This document shows positions 53,964 through 64,000 of a DNA stretch of 64,000 nt, one piece after another; position 1 is the stretch's first letter, and every line of letters starts with the position of its first letter. The stretch covers positions 330,610-394,609 of the forward strand of contig CACRSC010000019.1 in the NCBI GenBank assembly GCA_902651635.1. Reading direction: 5' to 3'. Under the pieces are notes generated by a model. It had not been told where the DNA came from. It saw nothing but the letters and a program-made list of their open reading frames with translations, and did no database searches. A program made the position numbers and the translations under genes. This stretch comes from Mastigamoeba balamuthi (lineage: Eukaryota > Evosea > Mastigamoebida > Mastigamoebidae).

Positions 53964-54905
53964 ATGGAGAAGGCAGCAGCCACCAAACTGACCTCAGAAG
54001 AGGTTCTTGCCTGACTCTCAAAATGCACAGCAAGGGATATTGCCAGCATTGTGACCAAGCTGAACAATATTCAACAAATATTAGCAGTGCATCATATCAG
54101 TCTCGCTGATGTTCTTGCAGCACAAGTACTAGAGCCCTTGGCAGAGATAGCTGCTGGTATTACTGGTATGCCCTCTCTCACTATGAAAAAGGCCCTTTAA
54201 AGTCCTTCTTCATCCATGAACCAGAGGGGCTTCCCAGTAAGTCCTGCTTGCACAGTATAGTGCTTAGTCACATGAAGGTCAGCCTGCCTCTCCTGCACAA
54301 CAAGTTCCTTAATGTGTGGAGAATGCCCTGATGAGTGCACCTTGCTAATTCCTCTTCTGCCACCCTTGTATCACACCTCTTCTCGCATTTCTTCCTTTAA
54401 ATCCATTTTTCTGTGTATTCAGGGCAAAGTTAGCAAACATGAAAAATGACTCAAAGAAGAAGGGCGAGATTGTAGCATGCATGATGGAGGTTGCTTTCTT
54501 GGACCAGACAGAGAAGAAGTACATTTGATCCCCTGCAATATGTGCATTGTGTGTAAGTGAAGGGCAAAAATCCCTATTCACCAAACGCAAACTCACCTGT
54601 GTTCCACTTACACAGATAAGACAGATGAGGCCAAAGTTCAGTATGAATGGTCTGAGATCCCTCGACAGCTTATTCAGGAGCACAAGAAGAAGAAGAAGGA
54701 AGCTGCTGAAAATGCAAAAAGGGCAGTGGCAGTGGCAGCAGCAGCAGCAGTGGTGGCAGAAGTGAAGGTGGCAGATGCTGGCGATGTGGCAGAAGAGCAA
54801 GGCATTCAACAACCACCGCCACCTCCTCTGGAAGAAGAGGAGAAATTTGAGATCACGCCATCATGCCACAACAAAAGGCAGCATAAGATTAACAATGAGG
54901 ATTAG
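53964..54905 (+). pseudogene. Decaying multi-exon gene, family unknown
   Basis: Piece 1 (53,964-54,200) reads MEKAAATKLTSEEVLA, a TGA at 54,012, then LSKCTARDIASIVTKLNN and VLEPLAEIAAG to a stop, a helical 78-codon frame with one internal stop where Trp (TGG) would fit. Piece 2 (about 54,190-54,331) reads KSFFIHEPEGLPSKS and HMKVSLPLLHNKF. Piece 3 (54,439-54,529) reads MKNDSKKKGEIVACMMEVAF. Piece 4 (about 54,617-54,905, after a ACACAG acceptor) reads DEAKVQYEWSEIPRQLI, a lysine tract, an alanine tract and LEEEEKFEI before TAG. The pieces do not join cleanly, so this looks like a gene in decay. The product is not recognised. Confidence 0.4.
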
Positions 54906-55238
54906 CACCCCCCTCCCAACTCACAGTTGCACAAGAAGACCACTTTCCATCTGTCAAACCCGCGTGATGGTGCAAGGTGCAGATGGGTGGGTGAGTGAAG
55001 AAAAAATATGTCACAGCACGGATTTGGTGCACAGCCATGCTCCCAGTCATGTGGCAACAGCCCTGTTTACGATCGGAGAACGCTCTCCTATAGGTTGGCA
55101 GTCAGTTTGCTTTACGCCACCATCAAGCTTGCTATCAACCGGCTCCAAGCAATAATCCAAGCCGTACGCACAGATAGCGGGATTGTTATCGGCCGTAAGC
55201 CCCGTACTCTTGTGCAAGGAGACGTGGCGCCGAACAAC
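54906..55238. other. Intergenic DNA, no gene recognised
   Basis: About 330 bp between the decayed gene and the family copies. Short overlapping open frames only; nothing recognisable. Confidence 0.35.
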
Positions 55239-55265
55239 ATGAGCGCCCGCGACAGCCAGGACAGG
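55239..55265 (+). pseudogene. Stub of an MSSDD-family first exon in inverted position
   Basis: ATGAGCGCCCGCGACAGCC here and the 40 bp before it are the reverse-complement partner of the exon 1 region at about 55,590-55,655 (ATGAGCGCCCACGACGGCC). After about 25 bp it joins directly into exon 2 of the minus-strand copy. This is a small inverted duplication like the one at 13.2 kb. Confidence 0.6.
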
Positions 55266-55615
55266 GGCGGGGAACGGGGGCGGCGATGGGGATGACCGCC
55301 GCGGGGACACCGGCCGGCGCGGCGATGGGCACGCTGCCCTCGCCCAGGGAGTAGATGTTACCGATCGTCACCGGCCCCGTGGCGATCTGCCGAGAGGAGA
55401 GCAAAAGGCGTTGGGGGAAAGGGAAGTGTAAACAGCCCGTTCTGAACACTCGTTTGATTTGGGGCCCCACAGAAGCACATGGGGGGGNNNGGGGGGGGGG
55501 GCGAAGATGAGGAAGCTGAGGGGATGAGCCACACGGAGGCACGCACCTTGAAGAGCACCCTCCGCTTCTTCGCCGCGGGCTGCCCCGCATTGTCCTGGCC
55601 GTCGTGGGCGCTCAT
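55262..55615 (-). pseudogene. MSSDD-family copy 4, 3'-truncated
   Basis: Exon 1 (55,547-55,615) encodes MSAHDGQDNAGQPAAKKRR and VLFK, ending at CAAG|GTGCGT. The intron contains a G-rich run with three Ns. Exon 2 starts at about 55,386 after GGCAG and reads IATGPVTIGNIYSLGEG followed by a VPIAAPAGVPAAV linker. It is cut at about 55,262 where the inverted first-exon stub begins, so the C-terminal domain is lost. Confidence 0.6.
55488..55490. other. Assembly gap of three Ns within a G run
   Basis: Seven Gs, NNN and ten or more Gs. The true length of the homopolymer is unresolved. It falls in the intron of the copy at 55,262-55,615. Confidence 0.98.
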
Positions 55616-55777
55616 GTTGTTCGGCGCCACGTCTCCTTGCATAAGAGTACGGGCTAAGAAATGAGGCGGGACGTATCACGGGGAAATCTCTGACGTGAAG
55701 ATCCGCAGATGACATCACAGACACCTATTAAAGCGCGTTCTACGCTTGTACTTGTGTTGCCATCGAAGCCTCAAAAA

Positions 55778-56848
55778 ATGAGCTCGTCCGACGACAGCGC
55801 CGGCCCTCCCGCACAGAAGAGGAGCAGGCGCGGGCCACTGCCGATGCTCCACCTGCGCTGGCCCGCGCCATACCCTCCCGGCCCTCTCCTACCTATCCTG
55901 GGAATTGTGGCGTCTCTTACGGAGGGAAAGTGTGTCGTCAAGAGCGCTTGCCGCTCACACACCATCACCCTCTGCGTTCTCACGCACTCAGCAACATTCT
56001 TCATCTTCAGGTATCCGTAACCGGGGCCTCACGATCAACAACGCGTTCTTCTTCAAGCAGCTGCCGCCGGAGTTTGCCATGTCTCCCGTCGTCGCCCCTG
56101 GCGGAGCTGCTGCTGAGGCTCCCGCTGCCGCCACCTCTCACGTTCCATACACGGCTCGTTCCCACGCACCCGCGACCGCCCCCGGCATAGTTGCCTCGGC
56201 CGTGCCTGCGGAATCATTCGTCGCCTCCAGTGCTCCCGCCGACGTCGCAGGGGTCGCTCACACGGCTGGCGCAGTTCCTGCTGTTCCTACGAACTCGTCT
56301 GCCCCCGTGCTCTCTTCTCCTGCCTCGGCGAGGCGGCCCATCCCCCGGTTCAGTCGCCCCGAGGTGCGAGCGATGCTCGCAGGGATCCTGTTGCCGCTGC
56401 TGCGGCAGCAGCAGCAGTCTTCTCTGCCCCCAGCATTCCAGGTGGATCAACCAGTGCCGCTACCCCCCGCTACACGTGCAGCTGCGGGACGTGGACTGAC
56501 GCCTTCGGATCCTCTGTCTTGCGGCCTCCCGTGGTCGTCGAGCCTCTGCAGCAGCCGGTCCTAGTTGCCGACACGGGCGCGAGGGCTCATCTCGCTGACT
56601 GCCTGCCCCAGCTGTTCAGCGGCTATGTCCTCGTGGTCGCGTCAGTGCCGGGACCGCGCCACATTGCTGCTCTCGAGTACGTCGTCGTTCTCAATTGCGA
56701 GTCTGGCGAGAGCGCGACGTACAAGATGACGGTCCTCGAGTTCGACCAACCCTTCAGCGTGGCCGAGCTCGGGCGCCTTCCTGGGGGGCGGATGTGTGCC
56801 GCCGTCTCAGCGGAATCCAGGCTGGGTGTGCCATACGCCCCTCGCTGA
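55778..56848 (+). CDS. MSSDD-family protein, copy 3 (divergent)
   Basis: Starts MSSSDDSAGPPAQKRSRR at 55,778. The position of the family donor reads CACCTGCGC, not GTGCGT, so the first splice must differ or be lost. The acceptor ATCTTCAG at about 56,011 is followed by GLTINNAFFF, matching NSVINNYF of copy 1. A long Ala/Pro/Ser-rich linker follows to about 56,470. The C-terminal domain (YTCSCGTWTD, PVLVAD, FSGYVLVV, AALEYVVVLN, YKMTVLEFDQPF, GRLPGGR) ends at 56,848 in another frame from the linker, so there is either a sequencing error, a small intron or a frameshift near 56,430-56,470. The C-terminal domain is clearly related to that of copy 1, though far diverged. Confidence 0.5.
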
Positions 56849-57046
56849 TCCGGAGCCTCGTGTCGCTGGTCGGCCACCCCCCTCTTTAGACAGATACAGT
56901 CGCGGTTGCTTTCTCCCAGAGGTTCTGCTGATGTTATTACCACATCGCCCGCTTCCCTGTCACGCATCACGCGGCAGCCCATCACCCAGACGAACATCAA
57001 GCGGGCGCCGGACAGAATACAGATGGGATAGAGTTCGGTTCTGCGC

Positions 57047-58477
57047 TCAGTGTTTGGCTCTTTTGCTTGCTGGGGGTTGGGCGTCCATCCAGCCACCGCA
57101 CAGCCGCGTACCGATCTCGGCGCAGCAGTCGGGGCCGATCGACTTCCAGAAGTCTCTGTTGCTGAGGAGGTGCGGCTGAGTGACGACCCACTGCACGCAG
57201 CTCTCGCGCAGCCTGCGCGCGTTGCACCGCTCCGCGAGCGACAGTATCTCGGCAGCCCTGTCGGAGCACAGTCGCTTGTACAGGCGGTCCTCGCAGACGG
57301 AGGCGAGGTCCTTGACGTCGTAGCGGTCCGCCAGCTCGAGAAGGTGCATGTAGAGGTCGAGAGGCGCCTCGGGACTGTCGGAAACGCTGGTGCCCTTGTA
57401 GAGGAACTCCAGGAACACCTCGAACGAGCCCTCGTCGGCCCCCTCGACGCGTATCTCCCCTGTCTGCCCCTCGACGAACACCGCGGGGTTCGACGAGCCC
57501 CTGTTCGAGTCTACCGAGCCGAACAGAGCGACGCACAGCACAGGAGACCTCGCGGCAACGACGGCCCTGTGCGCGGGGAACCTCCTGCAGCTGTCGCCCA
57601 CCACGAAGGTGACGTCCGCCCCGACGCCGCTCTGCAGCAGCGAGCCCAGGCAGCGCGCCACCGCGGCCTCTGCGCTGGCGTCGCCCAGAGGGACGCTCTG
57701 TATCGTGTGCACCTGCATGACGGCCACCTTGACCTTGGCGTGCAGGACGAACGAGTCGTCGGGGCAGTTGGCGATGATCTCGTCGCGCTTGAACGCCCGT
57801 CGCCACCCCCAGGCGTCGGTGGGGGGCTCCGCGGTGAACTGCGACATCTGCAGTGTTTTGCTGCGGGGGGAGATGAGCGCAGGCGCAGGGGGCCACGAAC
57901 CAGTACCTCAGGACCGGCTCACCCGCGGTTGTCTTGATGGTGCATGTCCACTTGGCGCTGGGCAGCTCGTGGCTCTCCTCGACGGGCGCCAGGGGGCCCT
58001 GCAGGGCGTGGGGGCAGTGAGAAGGGGAACCCGCGGAAGTGTTGTGCGGTGCGACGAGGGAAAAACTGCCGCAAACGGCCAAGTCTCACCAGCAGCTGCA
58101 GGAAGACCGAGATGTAGTCCTGGTCGCCGATGCTGCCACCCCTGCTGTAGAACAGGATGTGCCACCTGTGCCCCGCGAGCACGAACCCCTCCTCCGGTCT
58201 GCCAGAGAAGCCCCCGCGGATTTGTTTTGTCCCCCCAGCACAGAGTTGCGGAGGGGACCAAAGACATCAGCGAGGACTCAGTCGTCGCAAGGCACAAAGG
58301 CAGCACGGAGAGCCCGCAGTGACCCCGGGGGCGGCTAGTGGGAGGGCCCCCGCACATCTTGACGGGCCCGCGGGGCAGCGTGGCGAAGTTCTCGATGCGC
58401 ACCTCGTACTCGCCCCGGATGGCCGGGCACCCCAGCACGCTCTTGCCGCAGTCCATGTTGTCCTCTTGGCCCACCAC
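57047..58477 (-). CDS. MATH-BTB protein (SPOP-like CUL3 adaptor)
   Basis: Four exons. Exon 1 (58,477 to about 58,345) reads DCGKSVLGCPAIRGEYEVRIENF. Exon 2 (about 58,097-58,210) reads EEGFVLAGHRWHILFYSRGG and DYISVFLQLL, the MATH core. Exon 3 (about 57,910-58,000) reads EESHELPSAKWTCTIK. Exon 4 reads WGWRRAFKRDEIIANCPDDSF, ending the MATH domain, then a BTB domain (ADVTFVVGDSCRRFPAHRAVVAARSPV, FEVFLEFLYKG, LLELADRYDVKDLASVCED), a BACK-like helical part and a C-terminal KRAKH. Animal SPOP binds substrates through MATH and CUL3 through BTB to build a ubiquitin ligase. About 390 residues, the usual size. The basic C-terminus could be a nuclear signal, as in SPOP. Confidence 0.85.
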
Positions 58478-59023
58478 GCAGCCCAGCAGCAGCGGAGGTC
58501 CCTCTCAGTGCACCGCTTCTGCTGACGCGGCCACCGAAAGGGCCGCACGCGCACGGGGACGCAGGGGCGGTCAGGAGAGCGGTGGGAGGGACACGCAGGG
58601 GGTGCTTGCCGCACGCACTGGAAGCCGGGAATGTCGCGGCGGGGTCGGGGTGTCTTGCGAGAGCAGTGACCGTTTTCTGCCAAGAATCTGGGAGAGCAAA
58701 ATCTATCTCTTCAGCTCTTCGATAGTTCGGAATGCGCGGATCTCGCGGGTTCGTCCCCACTGAGCATTTCTGTCCGCGGCCTCGATATCTCTTGTCGGTG
58801 TGGTTGGTGATACTTTCCATTTGCGGCCTACGGACATTGGGAATGAAACAGAAGGAACTCTGAGAGGTACACAATCAGCATAACTCAGCGGCCGCAAATT
58901 TGAATCACTCGGAATCAACTGCAATAAGTCAAATGCGTTTTTCATCTCCACGTGCGGACAAGGGATACGCGGAGTTCACGGTTGTTTGTATAAGTGCAGT
59001 AGATGAGAGGAGTCCTGGTGCTG
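58478..59023. other. Intergenic region
   Basis: 546 bp containing the promoter of the MATH-BTB gene and the 3' end of the transporter gene. No gene recognised. Confidence 0.4.
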
Positions 59024-61322
59024 CTACACGACGGTGCTGGACTCGGGCGACCTCGTCTTAGCGTCGCCGAGCCCCTCGGAGGATCCCTCGGACTTGCCCT
59101 CGGACCCCTGCTGGGGCAACTCAATCTGCTTCCTGGCCTTTCTCCTCCGCAGCAGGCGCAGCAGCGGGAACCCGGCGTACTGCAGGGCCTCCTGCAGGCC
59201 GATGATGACCAGGGCGCTCGCAGCGATCGTCCAGTACGCGGCGCGGGGGTCGCCAGTGCCGTCCGATACAGCCCCGGCGACCAGCGGCATCACGGAGCCG
59301 CCGAATGCGAGCACAGCCTCGTTGATGCCCACGAAGGCGCCACAGACGTTGACAGAGGCTGAGAGGCTGCCTAGAATGCTGAACCCGCCGGCCACACCGC
59401 ACAGCGCAGAGATGAACAGCAGCGCGACGGCGCTGTGGACGAAGCTGATGAGCAGCACGCCGCCGACGGCCATGAGGATGGCGAGGTAGACGAGCTGACG
59501 GCGGCGGCCCCAGCGGAGCTTGGCCAGCACGAAGAAGAAGATGGACTGCCAGACGAACATCACGCAGAAGAAGATGCCTATCGTGGTCTCGACCTTGGAG
59601 CGGTACCACTCGTCCTCCGAGCTCGACGAGACCGAAGACGAAGTCGACGACCCCGTGGAATTGTTCCTGGCTATGGCCGCCGCGTGCTCTTCCTCGTCGA
59701 TGGGCCAGAACGATATCTTGTAGTCCATGGCCAGCTTGACGAACTGGCTGATGATGGTGCTCATCATCCCGTTCATGCTGCGCGGCCCAAGTCAGCGGGG
59801 CGGGTGAGAGAGCGGGAAGGCGCACAAGAAGTTCATGAGCCAGCACTGGAACGCGTAGACCTTGCTCTTGTCGCGGTCGTCGTCGTGGTCGGGCAGCGGC
59901 TCGTCGGGAGTGAACAGGACCCGGAACCACATAAGAATCTTCCACAGACCCCCCTTGGACGGCTTCCTGCCCTGCTTCTCGATGGGGAAGGCATCGACGT
60001 CCGACGGCGACGCGCTGATGGTGCTGAGCTCGACGTCCGTCCCGCTGGTCCCGGCAGGAACGAGCTTCTGCTCCGACGACTGCCTGCTGTCGACCGAGAA
60101 CCGTGCGCTGCCGTTGACCTCGGTCGACGTCCTATTGTCCGTAGACAACCTCGGCGTCGGGTTCTGCGAGCAGTTGCTGTTCTCGGGGTCGTTTGATGAC
60201 GAGACGCCGGCTGTGGGGATCGCGTGGTAGTCGGGGCTCTTGGAGGGGTCTGGTACCGGCACTGGGACTGCTGGCGCTGCGGCCGCAGACTCTGCGGACT
60301 CCGGGGCGTCGGGCTCGTACGTCTTGTTGGCCTGCCAACGGCAGGGGAACACGCCGGGCAGGTACGCAAGCGAGCTGCCCGCTAGGACCATAACAAAGAT
60401 CCAAGACCACGTAACACCGAGTGTGGACTTGAGGATGCCAGCGAGCACGAATCCAATCTGAGAAAAAGGAGGCATAAGCGGATTTCGGGGATTTCCGAGA
60501 TAATTGACGTAAAGAAGCAACGCGTCACGGCGAGGCGGTGGCTCACCGACTTGCCGATGCACCACGACATGCTAAATATCGACAGAGACCGCGTCTTCTG
60601 GTCGGGCGGGGCCTCGAGGCCGATGATCGTCTGAATGATAGTCCAGAACATGCCAGACCCGAAGGCACCGACGGCGGAGGCGAGGTAGAAAATCCAAAAC
60701 CCGGCAGACTCGCCCATGCAGAGGCCGCAAGCGCCCACGAAGATGACGACGCCGACGCGCAGCGTCCACGCGGTGTTGAACCGGCGGAGATTGAGCACTC
60801 CCGTCGTCACCGACGCCGCTGCGTACACGATCGAGTTCACCGCGTACAGAAGCGCTGCGCGGGCAGAGAACGTATCCCCTGATCAGTGCCGCACGGCCAT
60901 CACTCACCCACGCCTGTGCCGTGGCGTGTGCCTCGCAAGGACGACAAAGCCCCGTTTTCACTTCACTTTATTCCGCACAGAAGAGGCACAAGAATAGAAG
61001 TGGTGTTTCGCAAAACAAGCCGAGGAGGACAGCGCACCGAGCTCCGAGGACTTGGCCCCCATCTCGTTCGCGATCTGCGGAGCCGGGGGATGCCGGTGAG
61101 CGCCTTGTAATCTCGGTGTGGTGGCGGTCCCCCCGGGGGGGCGCCAGTGGGCTCTGTGGTGCTAGAGTGTGCGGGGGATGGGGGGGATGGGAGTGGTGTT
61201 CGCACCAGAGGGACGAGGACCCAGAAGTAAAACTGCCCATAGTTCATCACAAACGACGCGGCGCAGTGGCACCAGAACCGCGAGCCCGCGTACACGGCCT
61301 TCAGGACGCGGACGACCGTCAT
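59024..61322 (-). CDS. Major facilitator-type transporter, about 600 residues
   Basis: Four exons: 61,206-61,322, 60,547-60,854, 59,826-60,457 and 59,024-59,777, with donors GTGCGA, GTGAGC and GTGCGC. I count about eleven to twelve hydrophobic segments: one or two in exon 1, four in exon 2, two to three in exon 3 and five in exon 4. Between the halves lies a cytoplasmic loop of about 150 polar, Ser/Thr/Asp-rich residues, and a basic motif (LRWGRRRQL) between later helices is typical of MFS transporters. FGSGMFWTIIQTIIGLEAP resembles the UNC93-like or nodulin-type groups, but the substrate is unknown. The tail is acidic and serine-rich. Confidence 0.72.
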
Positions 61323-61732
61323 TTTTGCGCAGGAGATGTGAAGAAATTTTGGTTCAGTACTGCGTTTTTCGCCGTCGGATCCGTTGTTGACGCGCGGAGA
61401 ATTCTCGGGGGGCGGGTCGCGAAAACGGCGAGGAAAAAGGGTGTACCGACGTCGACGCACAGGAGTAGATAACTCTATCTACCTCCCCGTGTCTCCGAGT
61501 AAGATACTACTACTACGTTGCACTTGTGAAACACGCCCGTAGCAATACATACAATAATACCATAATCACTCAATTGCTTCCCCACGAAATGTACTTTCTC
61601 TTCAGTGTGGATTGTGGTCTAGACAGCTATGCGCCCTCTAGGAAAGGGTACCCCCATCCGTCCGTCTCTCTACGGGCAGGCCCCTGACGATTCTCGCTCC
61701 ATGAGATCCTCTCTCACGGCAGTGTAATTGCG
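61323..61732. promoter_or_regulatory. Divergent promoter region between transporter and ankyrin-like gene
   Basis: 410 bp. The middle (61,480-61,620) is AT-rich with TACTACTAC and several TA-rich words. No gene. Confidence 0.4.
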
Positions 61733-63042
61733 ATGAACAAAAGGCGCGAGAACTGCGAGGCCTCTGCGCGCGACGCCCTCCAAACGGCGTGGGACCTCCG
61801 CACCCTCGTCGTGCCCCGCGTGCCCGACGCGGACCTCGCCCCCCTCGCGCTCTCGTTCCCCCCGGTCCTCGGCCCCGCCTGCTTCTGCCCGCGCGCACGC
61901 CCCGCCACGCCCGCCGGCCAGCAGTGCCTCCTGCGCGCGCTCCTCTCCGCCTGCGCGCCCGGGCGCGCGTCTCCAGCGGTGTGCGCGGCGCTGTCGCGGC
62001 AGCGGGCCCTGCGCGCGGCCGTGGCAGGAGGGCTAACGCGGTACAGCGCGCTGCTACTGATGGTCTGCGCGGCGCAGAGCGAGTGCCCGAGCGCCGTAGC
62101 CGCAGCGGCGAGCATCGTCACTGACTGTCGCAGTGCAATCGATCGCTGCTGGGGGGGGGGGAGGGGGGCATGGCCGATTGGGCTAACTGCTGAACGTGCT
62201 CAGGGGTCCGCAACGCACTGGCGCTGGTGGGCAAGACAACTGTAGCGCAGCAGGCAGGGTGCGCGTACGACTTGGCGACGGCAAGAGCTCTCCTTGCATC
62301 GGCGAATGAAAGTGCGAAGGCAGAGACTTCTTCCCTTTTGACGATGTCTCTGACAACAGAGCGGCTGCACGCAGATCCTGGCGCACTGACGGGGGACTCT
62401 GCCCTGTTTCTCATGGTCTGCGCTGCACGCTGCCAGTGCGCCGAGACTGTGGCCGCTGCCAGAGATGCCGTTGCGGCGAACAGTGGCACGCACACTTCTA
62501 GCCCCAGCCAAGAGCCGCTGACATGGCCACTATTTCCAGGGATCGGCGGTCTGTTGTTCAAGACGGCGTGCCGAGTGGGACCGTCTGGGACCCTGGACAT
62601 GCTCGCCGACCGCCCATTCAACCACGGCAGCCTCGAGGCGACGCGGTCCAACAGCATCGCGCTGGTCGAGGCATGCGAGGCGGGAAACGTGGACGTTGTT
62701 CTCAGGCTCGCGCAGCCTCCGTTCAGCCTGGGCCCCGAGCACGCCAGGAGCCGTGACTGTGCTTCGCTGCGCGTAGCTGCTGAGCGGGGGCATGCGAGCG
62801 TCGTGCGGGCTCTGGGCCAGGCTCCGTTCTGCCTGGGAGAGGCGGACGCGAGGTTCGCGGACTGCTATGCACTACGTTATGCGTGCACGAATAACCACGC
62901 GGCAGTGATCGAGGTTCTAGCACAGCCGCCGTTTAGCATGTTGATGGACCCCGGCGTGCTCGCCCGAGGTATCTCGCTGGCACGTGCCAGCGGGTCCACC
63001 GAAGCGCTTCAGACGCTCACTAAGTATCAGCCACACAGTTGA
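61733..63042 (+). CDS. Ankyrin-like repeat protein with an internal duplication
   Basis: Two or more exons: exon 1 from ATG 61,733 to about 62,110, the last from about 62,203 (after TGCTCAG) to 63,042. The exact donor is unsettled, near a run of ten Gs. The N-terminal part holds two copies of a block, SALLLMVCAAQSEC and SALFLMVCAARCQC, each followed by an alanine-rich helix. The C-terminal 150 residues carry three repeats of about 39 residues: SLEATRSNSIALVEACEAGNVDVVLRLAQPPF, ARSRDCASLRVAAERGHASVVRAL and ARFADCYALRYACTNNHAAVIEVL. They fit ankyrin-type helix-turn-helix repeats with an unusual QPPFSLG linker. Likely a protein-binding scaffold, target unknown. Confidence 0.62.
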
Positions 63043-64000
63043 AAAGTCAATTCTGTTTTCACTGGCGTGAGCGAGGGCTCAGAAGTCATAACGATCTTAT
63101 CGAAGGCACTCGCAGTGACGTGGACGATATTGCGGGGCGGGCGCATAATCCTTCCAACCGAATGCCGAGCAACACGCTGGCCAACTTGACCTCGCAGGCG
63201 AGCCTCACCATGCGCGTCCTCGTGTGAATCGAGTCCGTGCCCCTCGACGCTGCGCCTGTTCAGACCCGCACGACTATGCGCGCGCGGGTTTACTCATTCA
63301 TTCTCCCTACTGTTCTCCGATTATTGGCAGCTTTGGGCTGCTAAAGGCCATACTGGCGTTCAATGTGGTTACGGCGACTCAGCACACGTGCGGAGCACTG
63401 GCGTTGGGTGCTCGGACGCGCTGGGTATCACGGCGCTGAGTCGCTTATCGCTGGTATGCAGTACTGGCTTGAAGCGGAGTCATCTCTGGTGTGTGGTGTT
63501 CGTCGACGTAGTCACGGCGACCTGGGCGGACCTTTGGGCTGTTGTTCAACATCCCCAGCGCAATCAAGGTCATCACGCACGTCTCGTTCATCGGCCAGGG
63601 TGTGGGGCAACCCCTGTGCGCAATTCTTGGATTTCCGATTCTGTCATTGAACACTCAGGTGAATTGACGGGCTACCGATTCTTCTGGCGAGGGCTGTGCG
63701 GCGGCCGAGGGCCTACCGCTGGTGAACCGCATCATACATTGACTGACCTGCCGTCTACGTGGGACCACGGGGTCCTCCCGACGACAGGGAAGGCAGCAAC
63801 ATGCTCTCGGGCTTCTCGGTTTCTTCAGCTCCTCCTCGTCGTCCGGCAGGGTATGTGCCACCACCGCAGCTGGCACTGGCAGGCCAGTTACAACTCTTGT
63901 GCAGTCCGAGACTCGGGATGCACGACGGGGTGGACCAGTCCGGCGCCGCCTGCCATACCAGAGCACCGTTGGAAGGCTCTACGGAGTACCCCACCCCGTT
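63043..64000 (+). CDS. Possible many-exon membrane protein, cut by the window edge
   Basis: No long frame, but protein-like pieces with plausible splice sites: SFGLLKAILAFNVV near 63,330; an exon near 63,382-63,452 ending at CTG|GTATGC; FGLLFNIPSAIKVITHVSF and IGQGVGQPLCAILGFPIL at about 63,530-63,650, a membrane-like segment followed by Q|GTGAAT; and a polar tail from about 63,800 (FSVSSAPPRRPAGYVPPP) to the edge. It could be the end of a receptor or transporter. Borders and identity are guesses. Confidence 0.25.

Noticed and set aside
42313-54014. Non-standard genetic code (TAG as Gln, TGA as Trp)
   Set aside because: Intact genes here end with TAG (30,840) and TGA (DGAT2, acetyl-CoA synthetase), and the relics with internal stops also carry frame breaks or unjoined pieces, so ordinary decay is simpler.

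Overview
The window is nuclear DNA from a unicellular eukaryote, not a bacterium. Genes are split by short GT-AG introns (mostly about 45-230 bp, a few perhaps near 32 bp), and there are no operons or ribosome binding sites. Coding exons are mostly very GC-rich, while stretches near 18.4-20.6, 27.3-29.6, 41.1-42.7 and 52.3-55.2 kb are AT-richer and almost gene-free. The gene set (coronin, MATH-BTB and U-box ubiquitin-ligase parts, MND1, eukaryotic glutamate-cysteine ligase, DGAT2, MEMO, animal/Dictyostelium-type nucleotide cyclases and a fused ADP-forming acetyl-CoA synthetase) suits a free-living protist, perhaps an amoebozoan. That placement is inference. One run of three Ns shows a draft assembly.

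Layout. 0-1.8 kb: non-coding repeats with an array of CTGCTACA-like words. 1.8-7.8 kb: a young Ty3/Gypsy LTR retrotransposon on the minus strand. 8.7-18.1 kb: a rearranged, segmentally duplicated block with several copies of an unrecognised gene family (N-terminus like MSSDDD..PPAAKRRR, then a Pro/Ala-rich linker and a C-terminal domain), two 5'-truncated MND1 fragments, one intact and two broken DGAT2-like acyltransferases, and a U-box fragment. 18.2-20.9 kb: AT-rich DNA with repeats and a hairpin element. 20.9-22.3 kb: a seven-segment membrane protein.

22.6-27.3 kb: a receptor-type cyclase built from two tandem TM-CHASE4-TM-HAMP-cyclase units, the first with the metal-binding aspartates and the second with the base- and transition-state residues. 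29.7-34 kb: a type II membrane glycosyltransferase, a Sel1-repeat protein and a short coronin. 34.1-36.6 kb, minus strand: a hot-dog thioesterase and glutamate-cysteine ligase. 37-41.1 kb: a second cyclase of 12-TM adenylyl cyclase layout with eroded catalytic residues.

41.1-43.8 kb: AT-rich DNA, a decayed coiled-coil gene and an F-box-like gene. 44.7-51.8 kb: fused acetyl-CoA synthetase, MEMO, and a class IV aminotransferase. 52-56.9 kb: gene and retroelement remnants and more copies of the 8.7 kb family. 57-61.3 kb, minus strand: MATH-BTB protein and an MFS-type transporter. 61.7-63.0 kb: ankyrin-like protein. The right edge may hold part of a many-exon membrane protein.

Themes: cyclic-nucleotide signalling (two large, differently built cyclases within 20 kb), ubiquitin ligase parts, and a lineage-specific gene family spreading by inverted and segmental duplication. 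The best candidate for something undescribed is the tandem CHASE4-HAMP-cyclase, followed by the MSSDD family.
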